From positions 1 through 64,000 of the forward strand of contig CAWUKT010000016.1 in the NCBI GenBank assembly GCA_963923035.1: a stretch of 64,000 bases of DNA, given 5' to 3'. Under the pieces are notes generated by a model. The model made no database searches, had not been told where the DNA came from, and was given only the letters and a program-made list of their open reading frames with translations. Positions 42,488 to 50,146 of this stretch are shown piece after piece (the stretch's first letter is position 1; every line of letters begins with the position of its first letter). Both the position numbers and the translations under genes were made by a program. Source of the stretch: CAWUKT01 sp963923035 (GTDB lineage: Bacteria > Bacteroidota > Bacteroidia > J057 > JADKCL01).

Positions 42488-44279
42488 ACTTCCCCAGATA
42501 GTACCAGGCTGCGGTCGCCAGCGAAATGAAGCAGGTCAGCCACAAAGCGAGGTGGCCCAGGAAATCCCCGTTGCGGGCGTAGAAGGTCGTGCCCTCGTGG
42601 AGTTCAATGGTCCGGTCCACCGTCGTCGGCTCCCACCACGACGTCTCGTCGTAGAAATTCCCGAAGGGATCGGCAAACAGGGAACGGCCCGTATTCGCGG
42701 ACCGCACCACCCAGCGACGGTTCTCGATCGCCCGCAACGCCGCAAAATGCGCGTGCTGGATATACCCACTCGTATTCCCCCACCAACCATCGTTGGTGAT
42801 AATCGCCAGGAAATCCGCGCCCCGCAGACTCGATTTCCGCACCAAATCTGAGAATTCACTCTCGTAACAGATCATCATCCCCACTTCCACGCCAGGAGCC
42901 ACCTCCAGGTTTTTCAGGGAGTCTGGCAGGCCATAACCGCCCATCCCCGTCCCCAAATCCATATTGTACTCCTTCAGGTCATGCAGCAATTCCAGGAAGG
43001 GCATGCGCTCCACCATAGGCACCAACTTCGATTTCTGGTAGCTCTCCGGCATTTTCCCCGGCCGCAAAACCGTCGCACTGTTATAACTGTTCATCCACGT
43101 CCCCTGCACCGTCTGCCGCGCACTCAAAGGCGCTTCCTTCTCCGTCAAAAACATCCGATACTCCTCAAAACCCGTCAAAACCGGCACGCCCAAGGTATCC
43201 GCGATGTCCCACAGCGGCCGCATGATGCGGTTTTGCCGCAAGCCAATCAGGTTGAAGCGGCGGGGAATCGCAGTTTCGGGCAGGACCACCAGGTCCACGC
43301 CGTCCAAGGAATCGGCCAGGATCAACTCCCGGAAATGCTGGATCTGCTCCTCTGGCGTGAAATAATTGTACTTGAGATATGGATCGATATTGGGCTGGAC
43401 AATCCGTACCGTCAATTCGCCGGTCGGTTGGAGGATGGGGCGGTTGGAATTCGTGAGAATGGGGTATAAAATCAGGGGCAAGGCCAGCCACAGGCCGGCC
43501 GAGATCGCAAAGCGGGGGACCCGCTGACGCTTGTGGTAGATATTCCGGTAGGCGCTGTAGATCAACACATTGGCCACCAAAATGTGCATCGAGACGCCCA
43601 GGACGCCCGTCCATTCGGCGTATTGGATCATGGCCGGCCACGGGCTCAGCGCGTGGCCCAGCGTCAACCAGGACCAGCTCAGGTCCCAATTGAAGTGCAG
43701 GTATTCGAAGGCCAGCCAGAAGACCACGAGACTCGCCGCCGACCAAGTCGGCGTCAGGACGTGGCGGATCCGCGAAAACAACTGGAACGGAATCGACATC
43801 AACGCCGGATTCAGCGCCACCGCCAAGATGCCCGCCGTGGCATTGACCAGGGCCTCCACAACCGTACTCGCACCCAAAGCCGTCATCACCAGCCAATAGC
43901 AGCAGCAACCGTTCCAGATGAGGAAAATGATATAGGTATAGCGGTAGAGCTGGGCGTTGCCGGAGATGAATTTGCGGCGGTAGGAAAAGACCTTCAGGCC
44001 CCGGGTGGGGCGCCGCCAGATGAATTGGAGCGTGATCAGGCGCCACGAGACCGTGGCGAGCGACTTGAACGGACGGAAAACCTTGTCCTCGGGCACCTTG
44101 ATCGGCACCACATCCCGCTCAAACAGAATGAAGATCGGGACAAATGCAATGAAGATGAGGAAATGAAAGGGCAGCGGGGGAAATGAAGCCGCCAACAATA
44201 CCGCGGTGAGCAAGACAATCCCGTAGGGCTTATGCCTTGCCAGCCAATACAACGACCATTTCGCCTTTGACGGTACCAT
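42471..44279 (-). CDS. lnt: Apolipoprotein N-acyltransferase
   Basis: A 602-residue polytopic enzyme that adds the third acyl chain to bacterial lipoproteins. N-terminal membrane helices ('YGIVLLTAVLLAASFPPLPFHFLIFIAFVPIFILF' and several more to about 300) precede a carbon-nitrogen hydrolase domain with the triad motifs 'VVLPETAIP' (Glu), 'KSKLVPMVERMPF' (Lys) and 'MICYESEFSDLVR' (Cys), plus 'LAIITNDGWWG'. It is nearly 100 residues longer than Escherichia coli Lnt, with an extra loop around 55-115. I start at the ATG at 44279; this overlaps the 3' end of rsmI by 50 bases, and a later non-ATG start is possible. Its lipoprotein substrates include several proteins encoded in this window. Confidence 0.9.
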   Translation of the reverse strand: MVPSKAKWSLYWLARHKPYGIVLLTAVLLAASFPPLPFHFLIFIAFVPIFILFERDVVPIKVPEDKVFRPFKSLATVSWRLITLQFIWRRPTRGLKVFSYRRKFISGNAQLYRYTYIIFLIWNGCCCYWLVMTALGASTVVEALVNATAGILAVALNPALMSIPFQLFSRIRHVLTPTWSAASLVVFWLAFEYLHFNWDLSWSWLTLGHALSPWPAMIQYAEWTGVLGVSMHILVANVLIYSAYRNIYHKRQRVPRFAISAGLWLALPLILYPILTNSNRPILQPTGELTVRIVQPNIDPYLKYNYFTPEEQIQHFRELILADSLDGVDLVVLPETAIPRRFNLIGLRQNRIMRPLWDIADTLGVPVLTGFEEYRMFLTEKEAPLSARQTVQGTWMNSYNSATVLRPGKMPESYQKSKLVPMVERMPFLELLHDLKEYNMDLGTGMGGYGLPDSLKNLEVAPGVEVGMMICYESEFSDLVRKSSLRGADFLAIITNDGWWGNTSGYIQHAHFAALRAIENRRWVVRSANTGRSLFADPFGNFYDETSWWEPTTVDRTIELHEGTTFYARNGDFLGHLALWLTCFISLATAAWYYLGKFTKNR

Positions 44280-44904
44280 GCTCAAAATGTTCCAGGACCT
44301 CTTTTACCGTGCCGCGGACATGCTCCTCATGCACCTTCGTCAACTCCCGCGCGACACTCACCTGCCGATCCGATCCAAAGGAAGTTACAAAATCCCGCAG
44401 GGTTTTGAGCAATCGGTGGGGAGATTCGTAAAAAACCATGGTCCGCGTCTCCTCCGCCAAAAATTTCAAGCGGGTCTGCCGCCCCTTCTTCTGCGGCAGA
44501 AAGCCCTCAAACACAAAGCGGTCGCAGGGAATGCCACTCGCCACCAGCGCCGGCACAAAGGCCGTCGCCCCCGGCAGGGCCTCCACCGGGATCCCGCGGG
44601 CCACCGCCGCGCGCACCAACAAAAAGCCCGGATCTGAGATCCCCGGCGACCCCGCATCCGACGTCACCGCCAAGGTCAGGTCCTCCGACTCCACCCGGTC
44701 CAGCAACGGCTCCACCTTCTTGTGCTCATTGTGCAGGTGGAGCGACGTGAAGCGGGCTTCGATCCCGTGGTGGGCCAGCAACCGGCCCGTCGTCCGGGTA
44801 TCCTCCGACGCCACGAGGTCCGCTTCCCGCAGGAGGCGCAGCGCCCGCAGGGTGATGTCTTCCAGGTTCCCGATCGGCGTCGGGATCAGATAAATCCTTG
44901 CCAT
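44230..44904 (-). CDS. rsmI: 16S rRNA (cytidine(1402)-2'-O)-methyltransferase
   Basis: A 224-residue tetrapyrrole-methylase-fold enzyme that 2'-O-methylates C1402 in the ribosomal decoding centre. It opens with 'IYLIPTPIGNLEDITLRALRLLREADLVASEDTRTTGRLL', the RsmI hallmark, and includes 'LAVTSDAGSPGISDPGFLLV', 'EALPGATAFVPALVASGIPCDRFVFEGFLP' and 'MVFYESPHRLLKTL'. It is about 60 residues shorter than Escherichia coli RsmI at the C-terminus, the usual Bacteroidota form. It overlaps the start of lnt and is preceded three bases upstream by a small lipoprotein gene on the same strand. Confidence 0.95.
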   Translation of the reverse strand: MARIYLIPTPIGNLEDITLRALRLLREADLVASEDTRTTGRLLAHHGIEARFTSLHLHNEHKKVEPLLDRVESEDLTLAVTSDAGSPGISDPGFLLVRAAVARGIPVEALPGATAFVPALVASGIPCDRFVFEGFLPQKKGRQTRLKFLAEETRTMVFYESPHRLLKTLRDFVTSFGSDRQVSVARELTKVHEEHVRGTVKEVLEHFEHGTVKGEMVVVLAGKA

Positions 44905-44907
44905 GAC

Positions 44908-45312
44908 TCAACCACAAACGACTCCGGCCTCTTTCAGGCGGCCCGAATCCGATTCAAAGAAAAATTCCAAAACGCAATAGACCGTGCCGTCTGGGATGGT
45001 TCCGTCGACACATTCGGCCCAGTAGTAGTAGCCGTAGACCTTGAGGCCGTTGCGGACCTGGGTGAATTCTGGTTCCCCGAGGCGGTCTTCGATCCCGTCG
45101 GGGCTCACCTGCGTCCCCTGGAACGCCTGGGCCAGGGCCGCGCCCATCTCATCGGTGCGCACGCCGTCGCAGCCCATCCGGTCGCTTTTCCATGCCTGGG
45201 CCCTTGCCTCCGTGGCCGGGTCCAGCTTGAGGCTCCGCGGGCGATTTTTACAGCTTGCCAGGAGCACGATCACCCCGATCAGGAGCGCCCATTGTTCGAT
45301 TTTTCTTCCCAT
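44908..45312 (-). CDS. Hypothetical small lipoprotein
   Basis: A 134-residue protein with a clear lipoprotein signal: 'ALLIGVIVLLASCKNRP', lipobox LASC, lipidated C21. The mature domain has 'AQAWKSDRMGCDGVRTDEMGAALAQAFQGTQVSPDGIEDRLGEPEF' and then a beta-rich part 'VYGYYYWAECVDGTIPDGTVYCVLEFFFESDSGRLKEAGVVC', with four further cysteines that could form two disulfides. The 'LGEPE' and later 'Y-Y...C..G' arrangement faintly recalls BamE/SmpA-like folds that measure about 80 residues, but the match is weak. It lies three bases before rsmI. Function unknown. Confidence 0.6.
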   Translation of the reverse strand: MGRKIEQWALLIGVIVLLASCKNRPRSLKLDPATEARAQAWKSDRMGCDGVRTDEMGAALAQAFQGTQVSPDGIEDRLGEPEFTQVRNGLKVYGYYYWAECVDGTIPDGTVYCVLEFFFESDSGRLKEAGVVCG

Positions 45313-45432
45313 TTGCCCAAAAATACAAATAACTGACCATAGTCATATCCATCCTTGACGCTCAACATCTGGGATCTAAATCCCCTCGTGCATATTTGTT
45401 GCAAACAATAACCCAATACAATAGGAGTAGTC

Positions 45433-45708
45433 ATGAAAACTAATATCAGCATCTACGATAGCGCAATCCGCCTCTTCATCGCCATCATCTTCGGCGGAAT
45501 CTGTGGAGCCTTTGGCTGGGCCATCGGTGTACTGGCCGTCTACCCCGTCGTGACTGCATTGACAGCCTTCGACCCCATCTACAAGCTCCTTGGCTACTCG
45601 ACCTCCACCATGGAAGAGCATCACAATGAGCCGGCCAACAAAAAGCCCCAAATCAAATCGGTACGTCCCAAGATGCAACCGATTCAGGGCATCAAAAAGT
45701 CGGCTTAA
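45433..45708 (+). CDS. DUF2892 (YgaP-like) inner-membrane protein
   Basis: A 91-residue protein with two membrane helices ('LFIAIIFGGICGAFGWAIGVLAVYPVVTALTAF', about 14-46) and the DUF2892 closing motif 'FDPIYKLLGYSTST'. DUF2892 is the transmembrane part of YgaP-type proteins. The 35-residue tail is soluble, polar and basic ('EEHHNEPANKKPQIKSVRPKMQPIQG') and unlike the short tails usual for the family. No rhodanese domain is attached. The gene stands alone with its own terminator. Function is unknown. Confidence 0.75.
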   Translation: MKTNISIYDSAIRLFIAIIFGGICGAFGWAIGVLAVYPVVTALTAFDPIYKLLGYSTSTMEEHHNEPANKKPQIKSVRPKMQPIQGIKKSA

Positions 45709-46121
45709 CAAAATAAATAGTGTTTAAAGTTGATTTAGGTAATTTGATTTCTCATTCCCCGGAGAGGGCTTCTTCTCCGGGGATTCTTTTTTAGGTCATT
45801 TTTAATAGGGGGAATCCCCTCCACGTGGCCACGGGAGGGGACCGCGCTATCCGCACTCAATCCCGCCGCCTCCAGGCCGGGGATTTCAGACAATTGCTCC
45901 TATCGCTTTCCCCTTGGGTCGACCTTTCTCTCCCCTTTTCCCGTCCCTATTTCCTCCTTTCCAGCTGTAAACAAGGCCCTTTTTCCCCGTTCATTTTCCA
46001 TTCTCTCCCCCCTCTATTCTCCATCTCCCTTCCCCCTTCAATCCGCGTCTCCCATTTGCCCCCATTCCACTATTTTTTTCTTAACTTGCACGCTGATTTA
46101 AACCATGTAGCTTAATTAATA
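45709..46121 (+). other. Intergenic region with terminator, polypyrimidine tract and efp promoter
   Basis: This 413-base gap holds the terminator of the DUF2892 gene (45756-45792), then about 200 bases (45880-46080) of almost pure C and T on the + strand, and finally a candidate efp promoter (TTTG at 46055-46058, TAACTTGC starting 46082). An open frame here encodes a low-complexity protein and is not credible as a gene. Confidence 0.5.
45756..45792 (+). terminator. Intrinsic terminator after the DUF2892 gene
   Basis: TCCCCGGAGA (45756-45765) pairs perfectly with TCTCCGGGGA (45774-45783) around eight bases and is followed by TTCTTTTTT. Confidence 0.85.
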
Positions 46122-46688
46122 ATGGGTTCTACTTCTGATATTCGTAAAGGTCTTACCATCCGCTTCAACCACGATATCTACTCCATCGTAGAGTTTTTGC
46201 ACGTGAAGCCCGGTAAAGGTGCCGCATTCGTCCGCACCAAACTCAAGTCCCTTACCACCGGAAAAGTGCTGGACAATACCTTCCCCACCAGCGCCAAACT
46301 TGAAATTGTACGGGTGGAACGTCGGTCCTACCAGTACCTCTACCGCGAAGGCGATAGCTTCGTCATGATGGAAGAAGAGACGTACGAGCAAATTCCGGTT
46401 CACGAAGACAAAATCCCGAATCACCAGTTGATCAAAGAGGGAGACAAGGTGGAGATTCTCTTCAATACCGAAGACGACAATATCCTGTCGGTCGACTTGC
46501 CCCAAACGGTCGTTCTGGAGATCACCTACACGGAACCTGGTATCAAGGGCGATACCGCTACCAACACGCTTAAACCAGCAACCGTTGAGACGGGCGCTGA
46601 AATCCGCGTTCCCCTGTTCATCAATACCGGAGACTTTGTCAAGGTGGACACTTCCTCCGGTTCTTACATGGAACGTGTCAAAAAATAA
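46122..46688 (+). CDS. efp: Elongation factor P
   Basis: A 188-residue EF-P that rescues ribosomes stalled on polyproline stretches. The KOW-like N-domain (1-65) contains 'FLHVKPGKGAAFVRTKLKSLTTGKVLDNTF', with K32 at the position that is modified in other bacteria. Two OB-fold domains follow, ending in the conserved 'GAEIRVPLFINTGDFVKVDTSSGSYMERVKK'. Length is canonical. It leads a cluster with accB and accC, an arrangement seen widely in bacteria. Several proline-rich secreted proteins in this window would be natural clients. Confidence 0.95.
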   Translation: MGSTSDIRKGLTIRFNHDIYSIVEFLHVKPGKGAAFVRTKLKSLTTGKVLDNTFPTSAKLEIVRVERRSYQYLYREGDSFVMMEEETYEQIPVHEDKIPNHQLIKEGDKVEILFNTEDDNILSVDLPQTVVLEITYTEPGIKGDTATNTLKPATVETGAEIRVPLFINTGDFVKVDTSSGSYMERVKK

Positions 46689-46714
46689 TTTCCGAAACCA
46701 AAACCGAATCCCCC

Positions 46715-47227
46715 ATGGACGTTAAAGAAATTCAGGACCTCCTGAAGCTGATCAATAAATCCAATTTGACGGACGTCGAAATTGAGCAAAAAGATTTCAA
46801 ACTCCGGGTTCAGCGTCGTTTGCCGGAAAATGTAACCTACAACATGGTTCAGCCTTCCCAGCCCCTGGTCCAACCTGTACAGCCCATGGCTGCTGCCCAA
46901 CCGGTTGCCGCGGCTCCCGTGGAAGAAAAAGCTGCCCCTCAGAAAGCGGCTCCCAAGGAAGAGGCCAAGGAAGAGCCTGCTGCCAACCTCAAAGAAATCA
47001 AGGCCCCGATCATCGGGACCTTCTACCGTTCTCCCTCCCCGGATAAGGGTCCCTTCGTCAAGGTCGGAGACATGGTTTCCAAAGGCCAGGTGCTCTGCAT
47101 CATCGAGGCCATGAAACTCTTCAACGAAATCGAATCCGATTTCAGCGGTAAGATCGTCAAGGTCCTCGCCGAGAACGCCCAGCCGGTTGAGTACGATCAG
47201 CCGCTTTTCCTCATTGAAGTAGTATAA
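46715..47227 (+). CDS. accB: Acetyl-CoA carboxylase biotin carboxyl carrier protein
   Basis: A 170-residue BCCP subunit of acetyl-CoA carboxylase, the first committed step of fatty-acid synthesis. A helical N-terminal part (1-45) is followed by an Ala/Pro/Lys-rich flexible linker (about 48-92) and a biotinyl domain (about 95-170). The biotin attachment lysine is K134 in 'IIEAMKLFNEIESDFSG'. It lies 26 bases after efp and 14 bases before accC, so all three are probably cotranscribed. Confidence 0.95.
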   Translation: MDVKEIQDLLKLINKSNLTDVEIEQKDFKLRVQRRLPENVTYNMVQPSQPLVQPVQPMAAAQPVAAAPVEEKAAPQKAAPKEEAKEEPAANLKEIKAPIIGTFYRSPSPDKGPFVKVGDMVSKGQVLCIIEAMKLFNEIESDFSGKIVKVLAENAQPVEYDQPLFLIEVV

Positions 47228-47241
47228 TTAACCTCACTGCC

Positions 47242-48606
47242 TTGTTTAATAAGATACTCATAGCGAACCGGGGCGAAATCGCCCTACGGATTCAGCGCAC
47301 CTGTCGGGAAATGGGCATCAAGTGTGTGGCGGTGTATTCTTCCGCTGACAAAGATAGCCTCCACGTCCGCTTCGCAGACGAAGCTGTCTGCATTGGTCCG
47401 GCTGCTTCCAAAGACAGTTACCTCTCCATCCCCAATATCATCGCCGCCGCCGAGATCACCGGCGTCGACGCCATCCACCCTGGCTACGGCTTCCTCAGCG
47501 AAAACGCTGAATTCGCCCAGGTCTGCTCGGATTACGGCATCAAGTTCATTGGGCCGTCTCCCGAAGCCATCAATGGCATGGGCGACAAGTCCAGTGCAAA
47601 AGCCACCATGAAGAAGGCCGGGGTACCGGTCGTTCCGGGTTCGGACGGGCTGCTGCGCGACCTCGACCACGCGAAAAAGGTTGCGGCCAAGATCGGATAT
47701 CCGGTCATGATGAAGGCCACCGCTGGCGGTGGAGGTAAAGGCATGCGCATTATCTGGGAAGATGCCGAGCTCGAAGGAGCCTGGGAATCGGCCCGTCGGG
47801 AGGCCGCTGCTTCCTTCGGCAACGATGGCATGTACATGGAGAAGTTCATCGAACAGCCCCGCCACATCGAAATCCAGGTCATCGGCGACCAATACGGCAA
47901 CGTATCCCACCTCTCCGAGCGGGATTGTACCATCCAGCGTCGTCACCAGAAGCTCGTCGAGGAAAGCCCCTCGCCGGCTCCCTTCATGACCCACAAGCTC
48001 CGCAAGAAAATGGGCGATGCCGCCGTCAAAGCGGCCAAGTCCGTGAACTACGAAGGCGCGGGCACGGTAGAATTCATCGTTGACAAGAACGGGAAGTTCT
48101 ACTTCATGGAGATGAATACCCGGATCCAGGTCGAGCACCCGGTGACGGAAGAAGTCTTCAACTATGACCTGATCAAGGAGCAGATCAAGGTCGCAGCGGG
48201 CATCGAAGTCAGTGGCAACCACTACTTCCCCGGCGAAATCCACTCCATGGAGGTTCGGATCAACGCCGAGGACGCCTACCACAACTTCCGTCCTTCCCCC
48301 GGACGCATCGATCAGTACCACCGCCCCGGCGGCCACGGTATCCGCGTCGATTCGCACGTCTTCGCCGGTTACGTCATCCCTCCGTTCTACGATTCCATGA
48401 TCGGAAAGCTCATCGTGACGGCCCGGACCCGCGAAGAAGTCATCGCCAAAATGCAACGCGCCCTCGAAGAGTTCATCATCGAAGGCGTTGAAACCACCAT
48501 TCCTTTCCACCAAAAGCTCATGGAAGACGAAGTGTTCCGGAGCGGCGACTACTCGACCAAGTATTTGGAAGAGAGCGAGTTCATGGAAAAGAAAATGGTC
48601 CGCTAA
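47242..48606 (+). CDS. accC: Acetyl-CoA carboxylase biotin carboxylase subunit
   Basis: A 454-residue ATP-grasp enzyme that carboxylates the biotin on AccB using bicarbonate and ATP. Signatures are complete: 'KILIANRGEIALRIQRTCREMGI' at the N-terminus, 'VDAIHPGYGFLSENAEFAQVC', the glycine-rich 'MMKATAGGGGKGMRIIW' loop, 'ERDCTIQRRHQKLVEESPSPA' and 'FYFMEMNTRIQVEHPVTEEV'. Translation appears to begin at a TTG (47242), 14 bases after accB, because this is the only position that gives the conserved N-terminus 'MFNKILIANRGEIA'. An unusual start codon may lower its rate of initiation relative to AccB, which is needed in excess. A terminator follows. Confidence 0.95.
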   Translation: MFNKILIANRGEIALRIQRTCREMGIKCVAVYSSADKDSLHVRFADEAVCIGPAASKDSYLSIPNIIAAAEITGVDAIHPGYGFLSENAEFAQVCSDYGIKFIGPSPEAINGMGDKSSAKATMKKAGVPVVPGSDGLLRDLDHAKKVAAKIGYPVMMKATAGGGGKGMRIIWEDAELEGAWESARREAAASFGNDGMYMEKFIEQPRHIEIQVIGDQYGNVSHLSERDCTIQRRHQKLVEESPSPAPFMTHKLRKKMGDAAVKAAKSVNYEGAGTVEFIVDKNGKFYFMEMNTRIQVEHPVTEEVFNYDLIKEQIKVAAGIEVSGNHYFPGEIHSMEVRINAEDAYHNFRPSPGRIDQYHRPGGHGIRVDSHVFAGYVIPPFYDSMIGKLIVTARTREEVIAKMQRALEEFIIEGVETTIPFHQKLMEDEVFRSGDYSTKYLEESEFMEKKMVR

Positions 48607-48628
48607 GGAATACACATTCAACAATATG

Positions 48629-48666
48629 CCCCCTTTCGCCCGGTGCGAAAGGGGGTTTGTTTTTTT
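48629..48666 (+). terminator. Intrinsic terminator after accC
   Basis: CCCCCTTTCGC (48629-48639) and GCGAAAGGGGG (48645-48655) form a perfect 11-bp stem with a five-base loop and end in TTTGTTTTTTT. It reaches the stop codon of the convergent oxidoreductase gene. Confidence 0.9.
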
Positions 48667-49516
48667 AGGCCTGCTCGGGAACCAGTTGATCCTGAACAAA
48701 TGCCCGGAAGGATGTCGCGGGCTTGCCCGTCAGCCGGGTGAAGTCCGGCGATACGGGGGCAGCCATGCCTTCCCGCAGGATGAAATAGACGGCCTTCAAT
48801 TGCTGGATGGCCGGCTCCGGCAACTGGTACTGGCGGAGCTGGGCCTCGTACTCGGCTTCCGTCGGGTTCAGGTAGCGGGTCGGACGACCGGTTACTTCGC
48901 TCAGGATGGCGGCAATCTCGGTCTGATCGAGCGCTTCCGGCCCGGTCAGGTCGTAGGCCTGCCCGATGGCATCGGGGCTTTGGAAGGCGGCCCAGGTGGC
49001 TTCGGCGATGTCCTTGACATCCACATAACTGGCCTTGGCGTCGCTGGCCGGCAGGAAGATGACTCCGTTGAGGGTGGCCTCGCGGTCGTAGGTCAGGTAG
49101 TTCTGGCTGTAAAAATTGGGGCGCAGAAGGGTATAGGCGATGCCCGATTCCATCAGGGCCTGCTCGATGGCGAAGTGTTCGCTTTCGGGATTGTACTGGG
49201 TGCCCATCGCGGTGGAAAGTACGATGTGCCGGACGCCGGCTTGGCCGGCGGCCTCGATCAAGCGCCCGAAGGCTTCGGGTGCCTCTTCGAAGAACGGCGG
49301 CGTGATCATGAACACCCGGTCGATCCCGCCGAAGGCGGGGCCATAGCTTTCCGGCTGGCTGTAATCGAGCCAGCGCTTTTCCACTTCGGCTCCAAAATCA
49401 GCTTTGTCCAGGTTGCGGACCCCGGCGGATACCCGTACATTTTCTTCTTTCAAACGGTCAATGACGGCCTTGCCTACGGTGCCAGTGGCACCGAGGACCA
49501 AAATATGATCACTCAT
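48665..49516 (-). CDS. NmrA-like SDR family NAD(P)-binding oxidoreductase
   Basis: A 283-residue atypical short-chain dehydrogenase of the NmrA/QOR2 type. The Rossmann motif 'LVLGATGTVGKAVIDRL' starts at residue 6, and further family features include 'VRHIVLSTAMGTQ', 'YTLLRPNFYSQNYL' and 'ASYVDVKDIAEATWAAF'. Relatives include quinone- or azo-compound reductases induced by electrophiles. It is divergent from an HxlR regulator whose family typically controls exactly such a neighbour. I use the ATG at 49516 ('MSDHILVLGATG'); the longer frame would run through the shared promoter region. Confidence 0.85.
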   Translation of the reverse strand: MSDHILVLGATGTVGKAVIDRLKEENVRVSAGVRNLDKADFGAEVEKRWLDYSQPESYGPAFGGIDRVFMITPPFFEEAPEAFGRLIEAAGQAGVRHIVLSTAMGTQYNPESEHFAIEQALMESGIAYTLLRPNFYSQNYLTYDREATLNGVIFLPASDAKASYVDVKDIAEATWAAFQSPDAIGQAYDLTGPEALDQTEIAAILSEVTGRPTRYLNPTEAEYEAQLRQYQLPEPAIQQLKAVYFILREGMAAPVSPDFTRLTGKPATSFRAFVQDQLVPEQA

Positions 49517-49601
49517 AAAACGTGTTGTTAAGGGTTGAAAATCTATGTCTGTGCTACGAATCTCAGGCTTGCCCTTCGTTTTTTCAAGTAGTTTACTTAT
49601 T

Positions 49602-49614
49602 GTTACATAGTAAC
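49602..49614. promoter_or_regulatory. Palindromic operator candidate between the NmrA-like and HxlR genes
   Basis: GTTAC (49602-49606), ATA, GTAAC (49610-49614) is a perfect palindrome 18 bases before the HxlR start, in the only region shared by the divergent pair. GTTAC/GTAAC half-sites are typical of what HxlR-type regulators bind. Confidence 0.55.
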
Positions 49615-49631
49615 CAAAAGGAGACTTTTTG

Positions 49632-50006
49632 ATGGGAAACGATTTTGACCGCAAACTTTTTGACCGGGATTCTTGCCCTGTCGCTTCCACCATGTCCCTG
49701 ATCGGGGGAAAATGGAAGCTGGTGATCTTGTATGCGATCTACGGCGGGATCAACCGATTCGGCGCGATCCGCAAGGAGATCCCCGGACTGTCCAAGAAGA
49801 TGCTGACCAAGGAACTGCGGGAGCTGGAGCACGATGGTCTGATCGAGCGGATCGTTTTCCCCGAAATTCCTCCCCACGTCGAGTACAAATTGACCGCCAA
49901 AGGCGCTTCGCTGGAAAAGGTCACCGATGCCCTCCGCGACTGGGGAGCGGAATGGCTGATGGAGAAGGACGAAGCGACGGTGGTGGAAATGGAAAAAGCG
50001 GGGTGA
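49632..50006 (+). CDS. HxlR family transcriptional regulator
   Basis: A 124-residue winged-helix regulator. 'FDRDSCPVASTMSLIGGKWKLVILYAIYGGINRFGAIRKEIPGLSKKMLTKELRELEHDGLIERIVFPEIPPHVEYKLT' carries every HxlR hallmark, including the single N-terminal cysteine (C15 in 'DSCPVA') that senses electrophiles or disulfide stress in relatives such as YodB and HypR. It is divergent from an NmrA-like oxidoreductase, its probable target, with a palindrome between them. The ATG at 49632 is preferred to a TTG one codon earlier and is preceded by an AGGAGA ribosome-binding site. Confidence 0.9.
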   Translation: MGNDFDRKLFDRDSCPVASTMSLIGGKWKLVILYAIYGGINRFGAIRKEIPGLSKKMLTKELRELEHDGLIERIVFPEIPPHVEYKLTAKGASLEKVTDALRDWGAEWLMEKDEATVVEMEKAG

Positions 50007-50041
50007 GGGAACAATACACTGCTTTCCTACGTATTAAATTG

Positions 50042-50068
50042 TAAGTGAGTGAAAATTCACTTATTTTA
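50042..50068 (+). terminator. Hairpin downstream of the HxlR gene
   Basis: TAAGTGA (50042-50048) and TCACTTA (50057-50063) are perfect inverted repeats followed by TTTTAG. The stem is AT-rich and the T run short, so this is a weak terminator or an operator. Confidence 0.45.
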
Positions 50069-50086
50069 GATCAAAACACTAACATT

Positions 50087-50128
50087 ATGAAACTCTTTTC
50101 TAAAGGTGGGGGAACCACCCGCTTCTGA
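50087..50128 (+). CDS. Possible 13-residue leader-like peptide
   Basis: A 13-codon frame (MKLFSKGGGTTRF) with an ATG and TGA lies in a short non-coding gap. Its GGTGG...CCACC segment (within 50105-50117) can fold into a hairpin. It could be a leader peptide or attenuator, but no suitable downstream gene follows on the same strand for 800 bases. Chance is quite possible. Confidence 0.15.
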   Translation: MKLFSKGGGTTRF

Positions 50129-50146
50129 TTCACCCTCTTGCAACCA

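Noticed and set aside
45825..46115. A 96-codon open frame before efp
   Set aside because: It translates a pyrimidine tract into a low-complexity S/P/F/L protein and runs through the efp promoter region.
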